64,000 nt of DNA from Scylla paramamosain (GCF_035594125.1 NC_087161.1:4450001-4514000); one strand, 5' to 3'. Counted from the first letter of the stretch, positions 1-13,495 are shown. Numbers and translations are program-made. The notes: a model not told the origin generated them from the sequence alone.

Positions 1-270
1 TCTCTTTTCTTATAATCCTGTGTAAGTAAATAAGTAAATAGATAAATAAATTGATAAATGAATAAATAAAACAAACGAACAAGTTAGGCACCTGGAGGCA
101 ATGAAATAAAGTGGAAAATCTTTTATATGTGGTTTAAGAGTCCACTGCTCCTTGCCAACCCTCTTAGAAAAATAATAAAAGAAAGAAAAAGAAAAAGAAA
201 TGTAAGAAAATTTTTCACACATTGAGTTCAACCAAATGCATGAAGACTTATAAAAACATGAAAGTAAATG

Positions 271-935
<665 letters not shown>

Positions 936-1170
936 CTGTCACCATTTAATCACAGGATGCTTCTCTATATCTGGGACCACCACATGGCGATAGCCTGCCG
1001 GAGGTGACGTGGGTGTAGAGATGACTTTAGACAGCCCTGACGCACGCTGTACCGACGTTAGAGTTATGGAGGTTGGTGTGGGGGAGGAGGTGAGAGGATA
1101 CACGTAAGTTGGAGACACTGAGTGAACGAGGAGCATGGACAATAATCTCAAAAATCTAATAATGTAAGGA

Positions 1171-1396
1171 ATGTATTCAGAAACACTGTTCTTTCATCAC
1201 GGTTATTTTCAAAGGCTACAGAGATCATCAGCCGGGTTCCCAAGAGTTTTTCTCCCCTTAATAACGCAAAAAAAAAAAAAAAAGGTGTTAATCTGTCACT
1301 AGAATCTTATAAGCACTCTTAAAAGCCCGTGTAACTTCAACTACAACCTTTGAAAGTAGTTTGGGTGCGGTGCTGAAGTGATTCAAAGTATGGTCC
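1171..1396 (-). mobile_element. Family E MITE-like element
   Basis: One of about ten copies of an element of about 225 bp whose ends are inverted copies of TATTCTGAAACACTT. Internal landmarks are CTCTGTGGCCTTTGAAAATA, ACCCGGCTAATCATC and GACAGATTAACA. This copy carries an A run at 1268-1282 and has no coding capacity. Confidence 0.6.
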
Positions 1397-1475
1397 TAAT
1401 CAACACAAACAGAGACATAAGAAAAGAAACAAACAATGCATTATGTTTGCTTAGGATTTTGAGGACGTAAACATA

Positions 1476-1670
1476 GTGGTACATGAACGGAATAGACTTG
1501 GTAAGCAGGTTGTTAGCGTCGAGTCATTAGGGAGCTTAAAGATTAGACACATTCATGGCCTGAGGATAATAGGTGAAAATACTCGTAGATTATGTTTCAC
1601 CCAAGGACTGCCACGTATTTTCCTGATGGCTTCTTGCAGCTTCCTTTATTTTCTTCTGTTCTTATGCAGT
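1476..1670 (+). mobile_element. 5'-truncated LINE 3' end, family A
   Basis: The sequence encodes a degenerate version of the family A C-terminus (VHERNRLGKQVVSVESLGSLK) followed by the characteristic 3' tail 'ctgatggcttcttgcagctt' and a TTCTTATG-like end. It is a short dead copy. Confidence 0.65.
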
Positions 1671-1851
1671 TACTCTGTTATGGCGTCCAGGTTATGTATA
1701 TCTCTAAACGAAGTTAACACCGTGACGAAGAACATATATAGAAGAGGATGACTGGGTTAACTGAGAGAAGTGGTAGTGAATGAAAAACCAGTGGCGGAAA
1801 CTGAGACAGGAGTGTTTGAAAAGTGGAAAAAGATGGAACAGCGGGAGAAAA

Positions 1852-1856
<5 letters not shown>

Positions 1857-1921
<65 letters not shown>
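1857..1921. repeat. (GA)n microsatellite
   Basis: Uninterrupted GA dinucleotides, about 64 bp, between a family A and a family E element. Confidence 0.95.
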
Positions 1922-1924
<3 letters not shown>

Positions 1925-1957
1925 TAGGAGTACGGATACAAAGGCCACACTACAGAC

Positions 1958-2118
1958 CTGTACTCAGAAATGCTTCACTCTTTCCTCACGACTATTTTGA
2001 GAGGTCACAGAGATGCCTGGCCGGGTTCTCAAGAGTGTTTCTCCCCCCGTAATAATGCAGAAATTTTGTTAATCTGTCACTAGAGCTGTAAAAATGTTCT
2101 TAAAAGTCAAATGAAATG
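1958..2118 (-). mobile_element. Family E element, 3' truncated
   Basis: Starts with TACTCAGAAATGCTTCACTC and retains the GGCCGGGTTCTCAAGAGTG and TTAATCTGTCACTAGAGC landmarks, then loses similarity after AAAAGTC. The second inverted end is absent. Confidence 0.55.
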
Positions 2119-3514
2119 CTTTAGAGAACGATATTGCAAGAAGAGAAGTCATGTACGTACGTTGGAGTTGAAAGAATATACTAAGTTGGTAAGAGTTTAG
2201 AGGAAGAGGGAGGAGAAGGAAATGGTGGAATAACGTCGCCTTTGTAGGGGAGGTGAGGTTGTTTTATCTATTTTTCCTGTTACACCTTACAACGTTGAGG
2301 AAATGTCGGCTGGTTGTGAAAGGAATATGACGAATTAAATAAAATAAAAAAAATTAAGTATCCTGGAGCATAAATTATGGTAGCTTTATCATATGGACCT
2401 TAACAACAACTGCAACAACAACATCCACTACCACCACCACCACCACCACCACCACGACCACTATGATCACCAACAACAGAAAAACAACAACAAAAAATGT
2501 ACATACTTTTTTTTTCTTTTCTTGCTCTGTGTTCATCCTGACTGCGTGTTTTTTTTTTCTCTTTTTTTCCTCTTACTCTGTTTATGTTTTTTTACTGAAT
2601 ATTTTTTTTCTTAATGCTTTGATCTAAACACCTGACAATCTCATACATTCCTAACCATTTGTCCTCGCGTTTTCACACACATCCATTCTGAGAGCTCCTT
2701 TATCAGCCTTCACGAACACAAGCTGTCCTGTTCTCACTCCTCCAGTGTAAAACGTATGGCTTGCATCAAGACTTTTGTGTTGGCGAAACGTTCTGATCCT
2801 GCTTACGATTTCTCTCATTCCTTTCTTCCCTTTCTTTATGTCTTTCTGTCTGCCCGTCCTTCTTTTCTTTCTTCCTTTTTTTTTTTTTTACATGCTTAAA
2901 GGAAGGGGAAAAAAAAATGACGTAGATGGAAAAATATTGTCATGGCGTACACTTCAACTCCTCGGGAAAAATTGGTCAAGGCCACTTCACTCTTTTTTTT
3001 TTTTTAGTTCCCTTCCAAAACTAAATAGATAAATAAATAAATACACGAAGGACGGGGAGAGAATCAATGTTTTTTTTCTTTTCAATATTGTTTCCTACCT
3101 CAAAATAAATAAATAAAAAAAAATGAAGGACGGGGGAAAGAATTTATATTTTTCCTGATATTGTTCCTTTCCTCAAAAAAAATAAATAAATAAATAAACA
3201 AACAAACAAGTAAAAGGAATGAAGGATGGGGGGGAGAGAGGAAGAATTACTATTTTTCCTAATATTGTTCCCTTTCCTCAAAAAAAAAAAAAGACTAAAT
3301 AAGTAAAAGGAAAAAAAATAATGAAAGACTTGGAAAGCTTTTTTTTTCACATATAATATTGTCCCCCATCTTCCTCCTCCTCTTCCTCCTCCTCCTCCTC
3401 CTCCTTCCCCTCCCCACACACACATAATGGGCATGATCTAACCACGAGTCCATCTGAGTATATAGGACACTGAAAAACACGTGGAACCGATTACATATAC
3501 TGCATGACACGAGT

Positions 3515-3517
<3 letters not shown>

Positions 3518-3590
<73 letters not shown>

Positions 3591-3722
3591 ATCAGACGAC
3601 CATCCCAAAAAGTTCATGACCGTCTCTTGGCAGCACTCACTTGTTCTTCACACAGAATTCACTTATCAAGAAGGGAGGTGGGAGGGATTACGGATAGGGT
3701 AGGGAGACCAGGGAGGACCTAT

Positions 3723-3762
<40 letters not shown>
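3518..3762. repeat. (GA)n, about 60 bp, and (GT)n, about 40 bp
   Basis: (GA)n 3518-3579 followed by a G run, then (GT)n 3723-3761. The region between (3590-3720) is non-repetitive and unrecognised. Confidence 0.95.
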
Positions 3763-3764
<2 letters not shown>

Positions 3765-3965
3765 TGATGAATTGTAGGTATAAAAAAGATGGGTTCAGAT
3801 AAGGAGGATTCAAGCGTCTCCTCAGTGACACAGGTGAGGCAGGTGGTACTAATGACACAGGTAAGGCAGGTGATACTCGCGCGGGTCACCTTCAACACCT
3901 CGGGGCTCAGGTATTCAGGTATTTGTGTCACCTTTTTTGTGGTCCCTTCTCTTGTATGTTTTACG

Positions 3966-4249
3966 TGTGTCTGTGTGTGTGTGTGTGTGTTAGTGTGTGT
4001 GTGTGTGTTAGTGTGTGTGTGTGTGGCCGTGCCTCCCCTGCCTTCTACGTACACTTCCTATTCCTGGCAGTCATCCCCCGAGTGGCCTAATAAACGCTAC
4101 TTCCGACTCACAGGTATGCGAGTGCTGACACCTGCCCGGGCACAGGGGTCGGTGGTGGTGGTGGTGGTGGTGATGGTGGTGGAGACAGAGACAGAGATAT
4201 GCCACGTGGAGATGATAGACGTGACATGAACGTTCTCCCCTCCAACACA

Positions 4250-4321
<72 letters not shown>

Positions 4322-4383
4322 ACGCACCTGCCTTTCACTGCCACGTGCCTCTACTCAACTTAGCAAGGCCGAAGACCCGCTGC

Positions 4384-4414
<31 letters not shown>

Positions 4415-4431
4415 CTCCTCTTCCTCCTCCA
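3966..4431. repeat. (GT)n, (GGT)n, (AC)n and (CTC)n microsatellites
   Basis: Interrupted (GT)n 3966-4024, (GGT)n 4149-4180, (AC)n 4250-4320 and (CTC)n 4385-4431. Confidence 0.95.
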
Positions 4432-4467
4432 GCCACCTACGAGTCTCACCACGTGGGCCAGTGTCCT

Positions 4468-4640
4468 GAAACCCTTTGCTCTCTCACCAAGATTGTTTTC
4501 ACAGGCCGAAGCGATGATTACCCGTGTTCTTAAGAGTGTTTCTCCTCTTCATAAAGCAGAAATGTTGTTAATCTGCCACTAGAAACACAAAAATGTCCTT
4601 AAAAACCCCTGTAACTTTAACTAGTAGAAGCTTTTGAATG
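4468..4640 (-). mobile_element. Family E element truncated by a LINE end
   Basis: Family E landmarks run from CCTGAAACCCTTTGCTCTC to TTTTGAATGT, where the element stops exactly against the family A LINE terminus at 4638-4640. Confidence 0.6.
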
Positions 4641-4920
4641 TACATAAGAACATAAGAAATAAGGGAAGCTGCAAGAAACCATCAAGCCTACACGTGGCAG
4701 ACCCTGTATGAAATATACCTACCTATTTCCACCTGTCATCCCCATCCATAAATCTGACTAATCTTCTTTTAAAGCTTCCTAATGACTCGGCACTAACAAC
4801 TTGATTACTGAGTCCGTTCCATTCATCTACCACTCTATTTGAGAACCAGTTCCTTCCTGTCTCTCTCTCTCTCTTTTTGTTTTTGTTTTTGTACCTTTTT
4901 TTGTTTTTGTTTTTCTTAAA
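4638..4920 (-). mobile_element. LINE 3' end, family A (left arm of an inverted pair)
   Basis: On the - strand this is the 3' terminus of the family A LINE (WNGLSNQVVSAESLGSFK-type coding, then the tail ending in repeated TTCTTATG). It is almost the exact reverse complement of 5437-5668, including the AG-rich and AAAAAC-rich linker, so the two arms form a large palindrome around a loop of about 500 bp. It directly abuts a truncated family E element. Confidence 0.8.
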
Positions 4921-4929
4921 CTCCGTTTA

Positions 4930-5367
4930 AGAAAGCAATGCACAGAGGCCAGAAACAGGGCAAATAGGGTATTAGGATTCATTTTTTTGGAGTGTTAAAA
5001 GTAGAAGACCCCAAGTAATATCAAAGTTATATTTGGCGCTGGTCAGACCTCATCTAGACTACGCTGTGCATTTCTGGTCCCCGCATTACAAGAAGGATAT
5101 AGGTCTGTTAGAATCAGTGCAGAGGAGAATGACTAAAAGGATACAGGGGATGAAGAGTATTCCTTATGAAGCGAGATTGAAGCTGTTAGATTTACATTCT
5201 TTAGAAAGACGTAGGTTAAGAGGGAACCTGATAGAGGTCTTTAAGTGGTATACGGGTTATAACAAGGGGGACGTAAGCAAAATTCTTAGGATCAGCAACC
5301 AGGACAGAACAAGAAATAACGGGTTCAAGCTTGAAAAATTTAGGTAAAAAACAAAAACAAAACAGAA

Positions 5368-5444
<77 letters not shown>

Positions 5445-5668
5445 CAGGAAGGAACTGGTTCTCAAATAGAGTGGTAGATGAATGGAACGGACTCAGTAAT
5501 CAAGTTGTTAGTGCCGAGTCATTAGGGAGCTTTAAAAGAAGATTAGTCAGATTTATGGAAGGGGATGACAGGTGGAAATAGGTAGGTATATTTCATACAG
5601 GGTCTGCCACGTGTAGGCTTGATGGTTTCTTGCAGCTTCCCTTATTTCTTATGTTCTTATGTTCTAAA
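4930..5668 (+). mobile_element. LINE RT C-terminal fragment and 3' end, family A
   Basis: The 5033-5347 frame gives the RT C-terminal region (LVRPHLDYAV.FWSPHYKKD, LESVQRRMTKRIQGM, LDLHSLERRRLRG, LRISNQDRTRNNGFKLEKF). A (GA)n expansion of about 65 bp at 5376-5440 then interrupts the AG-rich linker. Coding resumes with NWFSNRVVDEWNGL and ends in the family A tail. It is 5'-truncated, with no endonuclease or RT catalytic core. Confidence 0.85.
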
Positions 5669-7060
5669 TTGTCATGCTATAGGCCGAGTTCACCTCTTAG
5701 TGTCCCCCGTGTTCCGTTTACCTGCCTTTCGGACATTATCCTTATTCTTAGTGATAAGTTAGTGTAAGGCTTATTTACTCATTTTATATTAGGTAGTATT
5801 ATTCTCTTCATAGTTTAAGTTCTCTATATCTTTGTATGTGTAAGGAAGGAAGTGTAATTGAGGTGGAAATATGTTGAAATGAGGGGAGCTTGAGTGGGCA
5901 ACAACACATTCCAGAGAGGGGAAAGCAGAGCGCCTTAGGCCTTGAGGTATAACGGAAGGGAGGCGTCTCTCAGGAGGAATTTTGGTGTGGAATGGTGATG
6001 GAGTGTGTGGAAGTATTAGTGATGTGGAGGTATAACCTTGATATCCAAGATCAGGTTAGTGAGTCTTTTGTAGTACCAAGAGCTCTTGTCCGCTGAAATT
6101 CGGTTGGTGAATTGTGCCGGTGACGCTGGCTTGGGGGAGCATAGGTCAAACCGGCAGCCATTTTGTGAGTGGAGGCTGTGGTGTTGTGTTGTATTGGCGA
6201 TTTTTGGGATGGCGTTATGGTGTTGTAGGTGATCTTTGGTGGTGATGGTGACGTCTTGTGAGGTGTGAGGAGAGGAACACGGGAATTATTGTTTGGGGGC
6301 GCGGTGATGGCGTCTGGGTAAATTCCTGCGGCTGAGAAAAATATTTCAGTGGCCGGTGGAGGTGCAAACGGGTTCTGGCGTTGTGTGTAGTGGTGACAGA
6401 AACGTCATGTATTAACGTGCACTACCTCATTTTGTTTGTGAATTATTATTAGTATTAATGTATAATGTTGTAACAGAATAATCGTGTTTTCTACCCCCAA
6501 CGTTGATCTGGTATTTGAAGTGATGGTGATGGTGATGGTGATGGTGTGGTGATGGTGATGTGTCAAGGGAAGGGTGCAGTGAGAGGGTGAAATTCTGGCG
6601 ATTTCGGATGGGTCGGGTAGGCACTCGAAACCTTTAAAAATCCATCTTTCCGGGATCAGTGTAACGTCCACTTTCTGGAGAGATAACTGGGATAGTGACC
6701 ATGACAATATGAAGTGAGTTATGGCAAATAATTCGACCATTTTCTCGATCTGCAGTGGTGAGGCAATAGTTGGGCGAGTTGCGGGGCAGAAACCTTCGCT
6801 CACATGCCAATACGTCGAAATATGCAAAATACGGCAAAACGTTGAGTCTGACGAAAAAATGTCATATAACAAGAAAAATGCGCCGTCAAAAGTTACCACA
6901 GCGGAGATGTTTCCCAGACTGAAATCGCAATTTTTATATGCTATGGACACCAAAAAATGCTCCTGACCAACTCCTCATGGTACCCTCCAGGGGCCAGGCG
7001 CAGCGGTGGGTTGCAGAGATGTGCAGTAACAAAATTAGAACCACCTCCCTCCGCTCGGGG
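5669..7060. other. Mostly non-repetitive stretch without a recognised gene
   Basis: Apart from a (GATGGT)n patch at 6520-6560 the sequence is unique-looking and contains scattered CpG. The motif CAGCCATTTTG with a following GTGAGT near 6151-6166 could belong to a first exon. A 182-codon - strand frame (6953-6405) is open through non-repetitive sequence, but I recognise no domain in it. Confidence 0.3.
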
Positions 7061-7694
7061 AATAATAATAATACAAAGAAGAAGAGGAAGAAGAAGAAGA
7101 TAACGATAGTGATAGCAACAACAAACAAACAAACAAACAAATAAATAAATGATAAATACATACACAAATAGCCGCCCTCTCCCCCACAAAAAAAAAGCAA
7201 AAAAGTAAGAAAAAGAAGGAAAAAAAGAAGAGGAGTAATAATCATAAACAATTCGCAAACTCTCAAATAAACAATGAATGGGCCACAGTAAAGATAAAAA
7301 GAGAAAAACATGAATTAATCACCAAGCATTAAATATTTTCCCCGTTTTCCCGGAATCAAACAGAACAAAGCCACATCAATATGACTCATACGAAACTTGA
7401 ATCAAGAAGAAAAAAAAAAGTGTGATTTGTAAACCCATTCGTTATTTACTTTTTTTTCAACGATTTTTTTTTTTTTTTCATTGATTTACTCATAGCCATG
7501 CAAATGTCGATGTCGATGTCAAATGTTGAGTTAATCCACTTATTACTCGCTATTTTTCTTCTATTATTTATTTTTTTATTTTCTTTTTATTTCTTTCTTT
7601 ATTTTTATTTATTTATTTTTTTATTTTTTTTTTTTGTCTTCTGTTTTGTTTTATTTACTTGTATGTATATAATAGTCGATATTCTGTATACGAA

Positions 7695-7772
<78 letters not shown>

Positions 7773-7790
7773 CATGAATACCGTGACAGG
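7061..7790. repeat. Low-complexity A- and T-rich block
   Basis: AAG/AAT-rich sequence, (AAAC)n, T-rich runs at 7450-7640, (AC)n 7702-7728 and a poly-A of about 36 bp at 7729-7765. No gene seen. Confidence 0.8.
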
Positions 7791-7904
7791 AGCAAACTTT
7801 GAATAACCTCAAGTAGTCAGTGGCGTCAAGTTCCCATGATTTTATTTTTTTTTTTTTTCTTCATCGAAAGCACCACGACACACGAAAACCATTGCGTCTT
7901 TCCG

Positions 7905-8480
7905 GCACTTTTTTTTTTTTATGTAGGAGGGACACTGGCCAAGGGCAACAAAAATACAATAAGAAAAAAAGCTCACTGAACTTCCAGTCCCATAAAAGGG
8001 TCCAAGGCAGTGGTCAAAAATTGAAGGATAAGTGTCTTGAAACCTCCCTCTTGAAGGAATTCAAGTCATAGGAAGGTGGAAATACAGAAGCAGGCAGGGA
8101 GTTCCAGAGTTTACAAGAGATAGGGATGAATGATTGAAAATACTGGTTAACTCTAGTATTAGAAGAGGTAGACAGAATAGGAGTGAGAGAGAGAAGAAAG
8201 TCTTGTGCAGCGAGGCCGCGGGAGGAGGGGAGGCATGAAGTTAGCAAGATCAGAAGTGCAATTAGCATGAAAATAGCGGTAGAAGACAGCTAGAGATGCA
8301 GCATTGCGGCGATGAGAGAGAGGCTGAAGACAGTCAGTTAGAGGAGAGGAGTTGATGAGACAAAAAGCTTTTGATTCCACCCTGTCTAGAAGAGCGGTAT
8401 GAGTGGAACCCCCCAGACATGTGAAGCATACTCCATACATGGACGGATAAGGCCCTTGTACAGAGTTAGCAGCAGGGGGA
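7905..8480 (-). mobile_element. LINE RT C-terminal fragment, family B
   Basis: The - strand encodes pieces of the family B RT C-terminus: MYGVCFTCLGGSTHTALLDRVESK, CLINSSPLTDCLQPLSHRRN, AASLAVFYRYFH, then LWNSLPASVFPPSYDLNSFK and REVSRHLSFNF. The noncoding 3' tail ends in 'agggacactggccaagggca' on the + strand. One frameshift separates the two coding halves. Confidence 0.85.
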
Positions 8481-9018
8481 TGAGAAACAGACTGCAGTGC
8501 AATTCATGGGGTTTTTTTTATGGTGATTGCAAAGACCGTTGTAACAGTCTAACAAGGAGCATGTTGGGCTGGTAGCACCATTACCAGCAATATGTGGTAG
8601 GAAGCGGCAGACACAGCACTCAGAGCAAACACAGCACTCAGGTCTATCACGTTTAATGTCCAAGAGTACAAAGGAACGGGTAGCGGACACTGGAGAGGCG
8701 CACGCAACGCCGCGAACACCGTGCAAACTCCATCGAGTCTAGACAGCCTGGTGACCTATTCCCAAGCACAGCGGGGCTGACGCAGACACAAGAAAGGCGC
8801 GCGAAACAAAAGACGGACGAAAAGCGTAATAATGAATGAATGAATAAGTAAATAAAAAAATTAATAATGATAATAATAAAAGAAAAGTCTACTTATGCAC
8901 TCACAATGTACACTAACATCAAAGGGAAAAAAAAAAAAAACATAAGGACCTAGTCACCTTATCAATCATTTTGCTGCCTTTAAAAATAATCCTAATAATA
9001 AATAAACAATAAATAATA

Positions 9019-9042
9019 ATGATGATAATAATAATAATAATA

Positions 9043-9102
<60 letters not shown>
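9019..9102. repeat. (AAT)n microsatellite at the 5' end of LINE family C
   Basis: About 84 bp of AAT with two interruptions, abutting the endonuclease fragment. Confidence 0.9.
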
Positions 9103-9103
<1 letters not shown>

Positions 9104-10925
9104 GCAAACATACAAACGTTAATGAGTTCACTAGCATCCTGGACAACCTTCTATCACAAGACACTTTTATGAATAACCGAACAGTGATCACTGGTGGCTT
9201 GAACATTATCCTCCTGGAACATAAGCAACATTTACCCACAAATAGTTTTCCAATTTTCTTGTAGCCATGCAGTTTTTCAACTATTTCCCACATATATCTA
9301 GACCAACTTCCTGATAACATTATCACAGATGCTCCATCACTTCTATACCATATCTGGACAAACTTTACTGTACCCGCCTCATCTGGCATACTTCCCGTAA
9401 GTGACCATCTCCCTGTATTTCTTAACATTCTAATAATAGATACAGTATGTGCAAAGCTTCAAGTTTTTTTAGGCCAAATTCACTCCATAATCGTAGAAAG
9501 TTCTCACTTCAGTTCTCAAAAGTCAACTGGAATAATCTGCTAATCAATAATGACATTAATATTAACTGCAACTATTTTCTAGATAAAACATAATTATAGC
9601 ATCTACTTTTCCTGCTTCCCTAAAAAAAATAAAATAGATAAATAAATAAATAAAATAAATGTATTTCAAGTAAGCGCCTCCAAAACGCTTGGATATCGCA
9701 GGGAATATTAAAGTCCATTCAGCAAAAGTTTACCCTTTGTAAAGCATACACAATAGGAATGATTGATCATAATACGTACAGAACACACCGCAACCACCTA
9801 GCTAACATTATTAAACAAGCTAAAGCCAGCTATTTCCTACAAAATTCTATCTAAATAACAGAAAACAGAACACAATATTTGGTCAAATATCTTCCCCAAT
9901 AGAACTAGTGCACTTGGGAGCACCACAAGGAAGTATACTGGGCCCATACTGTTTATACTATACTATACTGTTTATACTTTGAGCCTTAGTACAGGTGCTT
10001 AGATGGTCGAATATGACTTGGCCGACATCACCACGAGACTTTTACACCCTTCTACCACACGGAGCAGGCAAAAACACGAAATCTCAAATTTCACGGTTAC
10101 GTCGTTGTTGCACCGCGCGCCTGATATATCAATGACATTAATTTTGTAACATCTCCCACTCTTTAAAGCTTATACTCTTTGCAGATGATTCTACACTATA
10201 ACACTATACATGGTTGGTGACAAACCCACGGATCTGGTGTGTAATATAAATAGGGAACATGTCAAATTCTCTGAATGTTGTTTTGCTAACCGCTTAGCAG
10301 TAAATACTGATAAAACCTACTATATGCTTTTCACAAACACCACAACCAAATATCAGCCACTTCCAAATCTCACCCTCTTAAATAAAGACATTCTTCAAGT
10401 ATATAAGACAAAGTTCCTCGAATTAACTATGGACAGAAAATTCAACTTCAAACATCACATTTCAGGTCTCTTCTAAATTATCCAGAACAATCCCACTTCT
10501 CCTTAAAACCAAACCATATGTCCCTCTAGACATTCTGAAATGTATATATTATGCAAATATTTACCCTCATTTAAACTACTGTAACTCTGTTTGGTCCACC
10601 ACCTTCCCCAGTCACTTAAAACATTTAAATGTGCCACACAAGAAAATAATAAGAATAACGACAAGTAGTGACTACTGTGAACACGCCCCTCCACTATTCA
10701 AGTCTCTATGTTTATTAAATCTTAGTGGCATATCAAAACTAAATATTGCTTTCTATGCCTTCAAACATAAAGAAATTTTCATTAACACTGCAAACCAAAC
10801 CATAACTACCTTACCTAAAACCAGGACTCTCTACAGTCACCCAGACCCAAACTTTCCCTCTATAAACATTCACTTCTGTGTCAAGGACCCAAGATTCGCA
10901 ATGACATCCCACCTTACATCAAACA

Positions 10926-10992
10926 CTCACCCGGCCACCCAGCCACCCAGCCACCCAGCCACCCAGTCACCCAGCCACCCAGCCATCCAGCC
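10926..10992. repeat. 8-bp tandem repeat CCACCCAG within LINE family C
   Basis: About eight copies of (CCACCCAG) with minor changes (CAGTCACC, CATCCAG). It lies in the 3' coding part of the decayed LINE. Confidence 0.7.
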
Positions 10993-11133
10993 TCAAGTCT
11001 TTCCAAGGAAAATACAAGAAAAATCTCTTGTCCCATTATTACTTACCCAATGTCAAAACTTTATTTTTTTCCATTCTAGCTCTCATATGTTTACTTATTA
11101 TAACACTGATTATGTGTTTAATTATAGGTGCTG

Positions 11134-11278
<145 letters not shown>

Positions 11279-11706
11279 AATTAAGTTTATTATTATTATT
11301 ACTTTATTATTTACTTTTGTGTTTTTATTTTTTTTCTCTTCTCTTTTCCCCAAAAAGCCTTGCTTAAGAAGGGCTGTTTGTCCTATGCCATTAATTTTAT
11401 GTAATATAATTATGTATCTAAGACAAACATAATAAAGTGTTTCAAGTGTTTAAGAACACTACGCCTTTGAGAATACAGGGTTGTGTTTCCTTCCCGTAAA
11501 CTTTCTTCTCACCATTTCTGATTTTTTTTCTTTGTACACCAACATTTCGCAATTGTATTTCTAGTAAAAACTACATTCATCATTTCGTGATCGTGCCTGT
11601 TTTTTTTTTTTCCTCGTAATCTCCATTCTCATTACTATTTCATAACATCTTTCTCAACTTGTTTTGCTTAATTTCCGCTAGTTATACCCACCCGCTGCAC
11701 GTTTTA

Positions 11707-11860
<154 letters not shown>

Positions 11861-12002
11861 TTTAACCTTTTGACGCTTTCCTGTCAGCCTTGCAATAGTG
11901 TTTCAAAATATTCGATTCCCTTATCGTCACTGGAGTTTGAGTAAAAGTGAAGGAAAGATGACTGTTTTTTAATCAAATTCAGCCGAACTCTCTAACTAAA
12001 AC

Positions 12003-12600
12003 AGCTTCTATGAAGTTAGGTGTTCTGAGACGTCTCCGCCAGTTTTTCTCACCTCCCCAGCTGCTAACTCTGTACAAGGGCCTTATCTGTCCATGTATGG
12101 AGTATGCTTCACATGTCTGGGGGGGTTCCACTCATACTGCTCTTCTAGACAGGGTGGAATCAAATGCTTTTTGTCTCATCAACTCCTCTCCTCTAACTGA
12201 TTGTCCTCAGCCTCTCTCTCATCGCCGCAATGCTGCATCTTTAGCTGTCTTCTACCACTATTTTCATACTAACCGCTCTTCTGATCTTGCTAACTGCATG
12301 CCTCCCCTCCTCCCGCGGCCTCGCTGCACAAGACTTTCTTCTTTCTCTCACCTCTATTCTGTCCACCTCTCTAACGCAAGAGTTAACCAGTATTCTCAGT
12401 CATTCATCCCTTTCTCTGGAACTCCCTGCCTGCTTCTGTATTTCCACCTTCCTATGACTTGAATTCCTTCAAGAGGGAGGTTTCAAGACGCTTATCCTTC
12501 AATTTTTGACTACCGCTTTGGATCCTTTTTATGGGACTGGCATTTCAGTGGACATTTTTTTTTTTTTCGGATTTTTGTTGCCCTTGGTCAGTGTCCCTCC
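12003..12600 (+). mobile_element. LINE RT C-terminal fragment, family B
   Basis: The frame 12010-12462 encodes LGVLRRLRQFFSPPQLLTLY, then KGLICPCMEYASHVWGGSTH and DRVESNAFCLINSSPLTDC, followed by the usual family B C-terminus and 3' tail (TTGCCCTTGG...CCTCCTACAT) with a poly-A run at 12605-12628. It is the best preserved family B copy in the window but is still 5'-truncated and shifted near the end. Confidence 0.85.
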
Positions 12601-12729
12601 TACATAAAAAAAAAAAAAAAAAAAAAACATGACGTTGGGTTAAGTTCGGTTAGATTAGGTTTCGCTAGAATAAGGTATATATTAGGACTGGCTGTGGTGG
12701 ACATAAGTTAGGTTGTGTTTGCTTTGGAA

Positions 12730-12731
<2 letters not shown>

Positions 12732-12803
<72 letters not shown>
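12732..12803. repeat. (GA)n microsatellite
   Basis: About 72 bp of uninterrupted GA. 12804-13180 after it is unique-looking with no gene recognised. Confidence 0.95.
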
Positions 12804-12808
<5 letters not shown>

Positions 12809-13179
12809 GCCCAAGCAGATGTAGAGTAGAGGTTCTCTGTCTTTTTAATCTCATGTACCCCTCGAAGTCTCTCAGTCATGGCTACGTACCCGTTACCCAG
12901 AATGCACCAGAATACAGTCAGAACACCACATATACGTCCAGGAATCACCAGTAAATAATAAGTGTGTCCATGAATTTATCGGTGTGTGATGATAAAAATC
13001 TGCTCATATATTTGTTAGTAGATAAAATGTATTATTAAAAGTTCCCATGAATTCATTAGTACAGTACGTAATGACAGCAACAATTGTCTGTGAGTTCATG
13101 GGTCGGTCTAGATCCTGTAATAGACATGTCACGTACTTCAAAAATTCCTTTCACGTACATTAAAACCTAAATAGTCCAT

Positions 13180-13215
<36 letters not shown>

Positions 13216-13217
<2 letters not shown>

Positions 13218-13495
13218 GCGTAGTGTAGTGGTTAGCACGCTGGGCTCACAACCAAGAAGACCCGGGTTCGAATCCCGGGAGCGGTGAGGCAAATGGGCGA
13301 GCCTCTTAATGTGTAACCCTTGTTCACCTAGCAGCAAGTAGGTACGGGATGTAACCCGAGGGGTTGTGACCTCGCTGTCTCGGTGTGTGGTGTGTGAGTG
13401 GTCCCAGTCCTACCCAAAGATCGGTCACTATGAGCTCTGAGTTCTCTCCGTAGGGGAACGGCTGGCTGGGTGACCAGCAGACGACCGTCGGTAAA

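Noticed and set aside
5033..5347. A host gene of 104 aa
   Set aside because: The peptide is the C-terminal part of a non-LTR reverse transcriptase and its copies are dispersed in the window.
7820..8071. 83-aa + strand frame
   Set aside because: It is antisense to the 3' tail of a family B LINE.
13216..13287. A functional tRNA-Val gene
   Set aside because: The A and B boxes are good, but stems are imperfect, a 210-bp SINE body follows and a second diverged copy exists.
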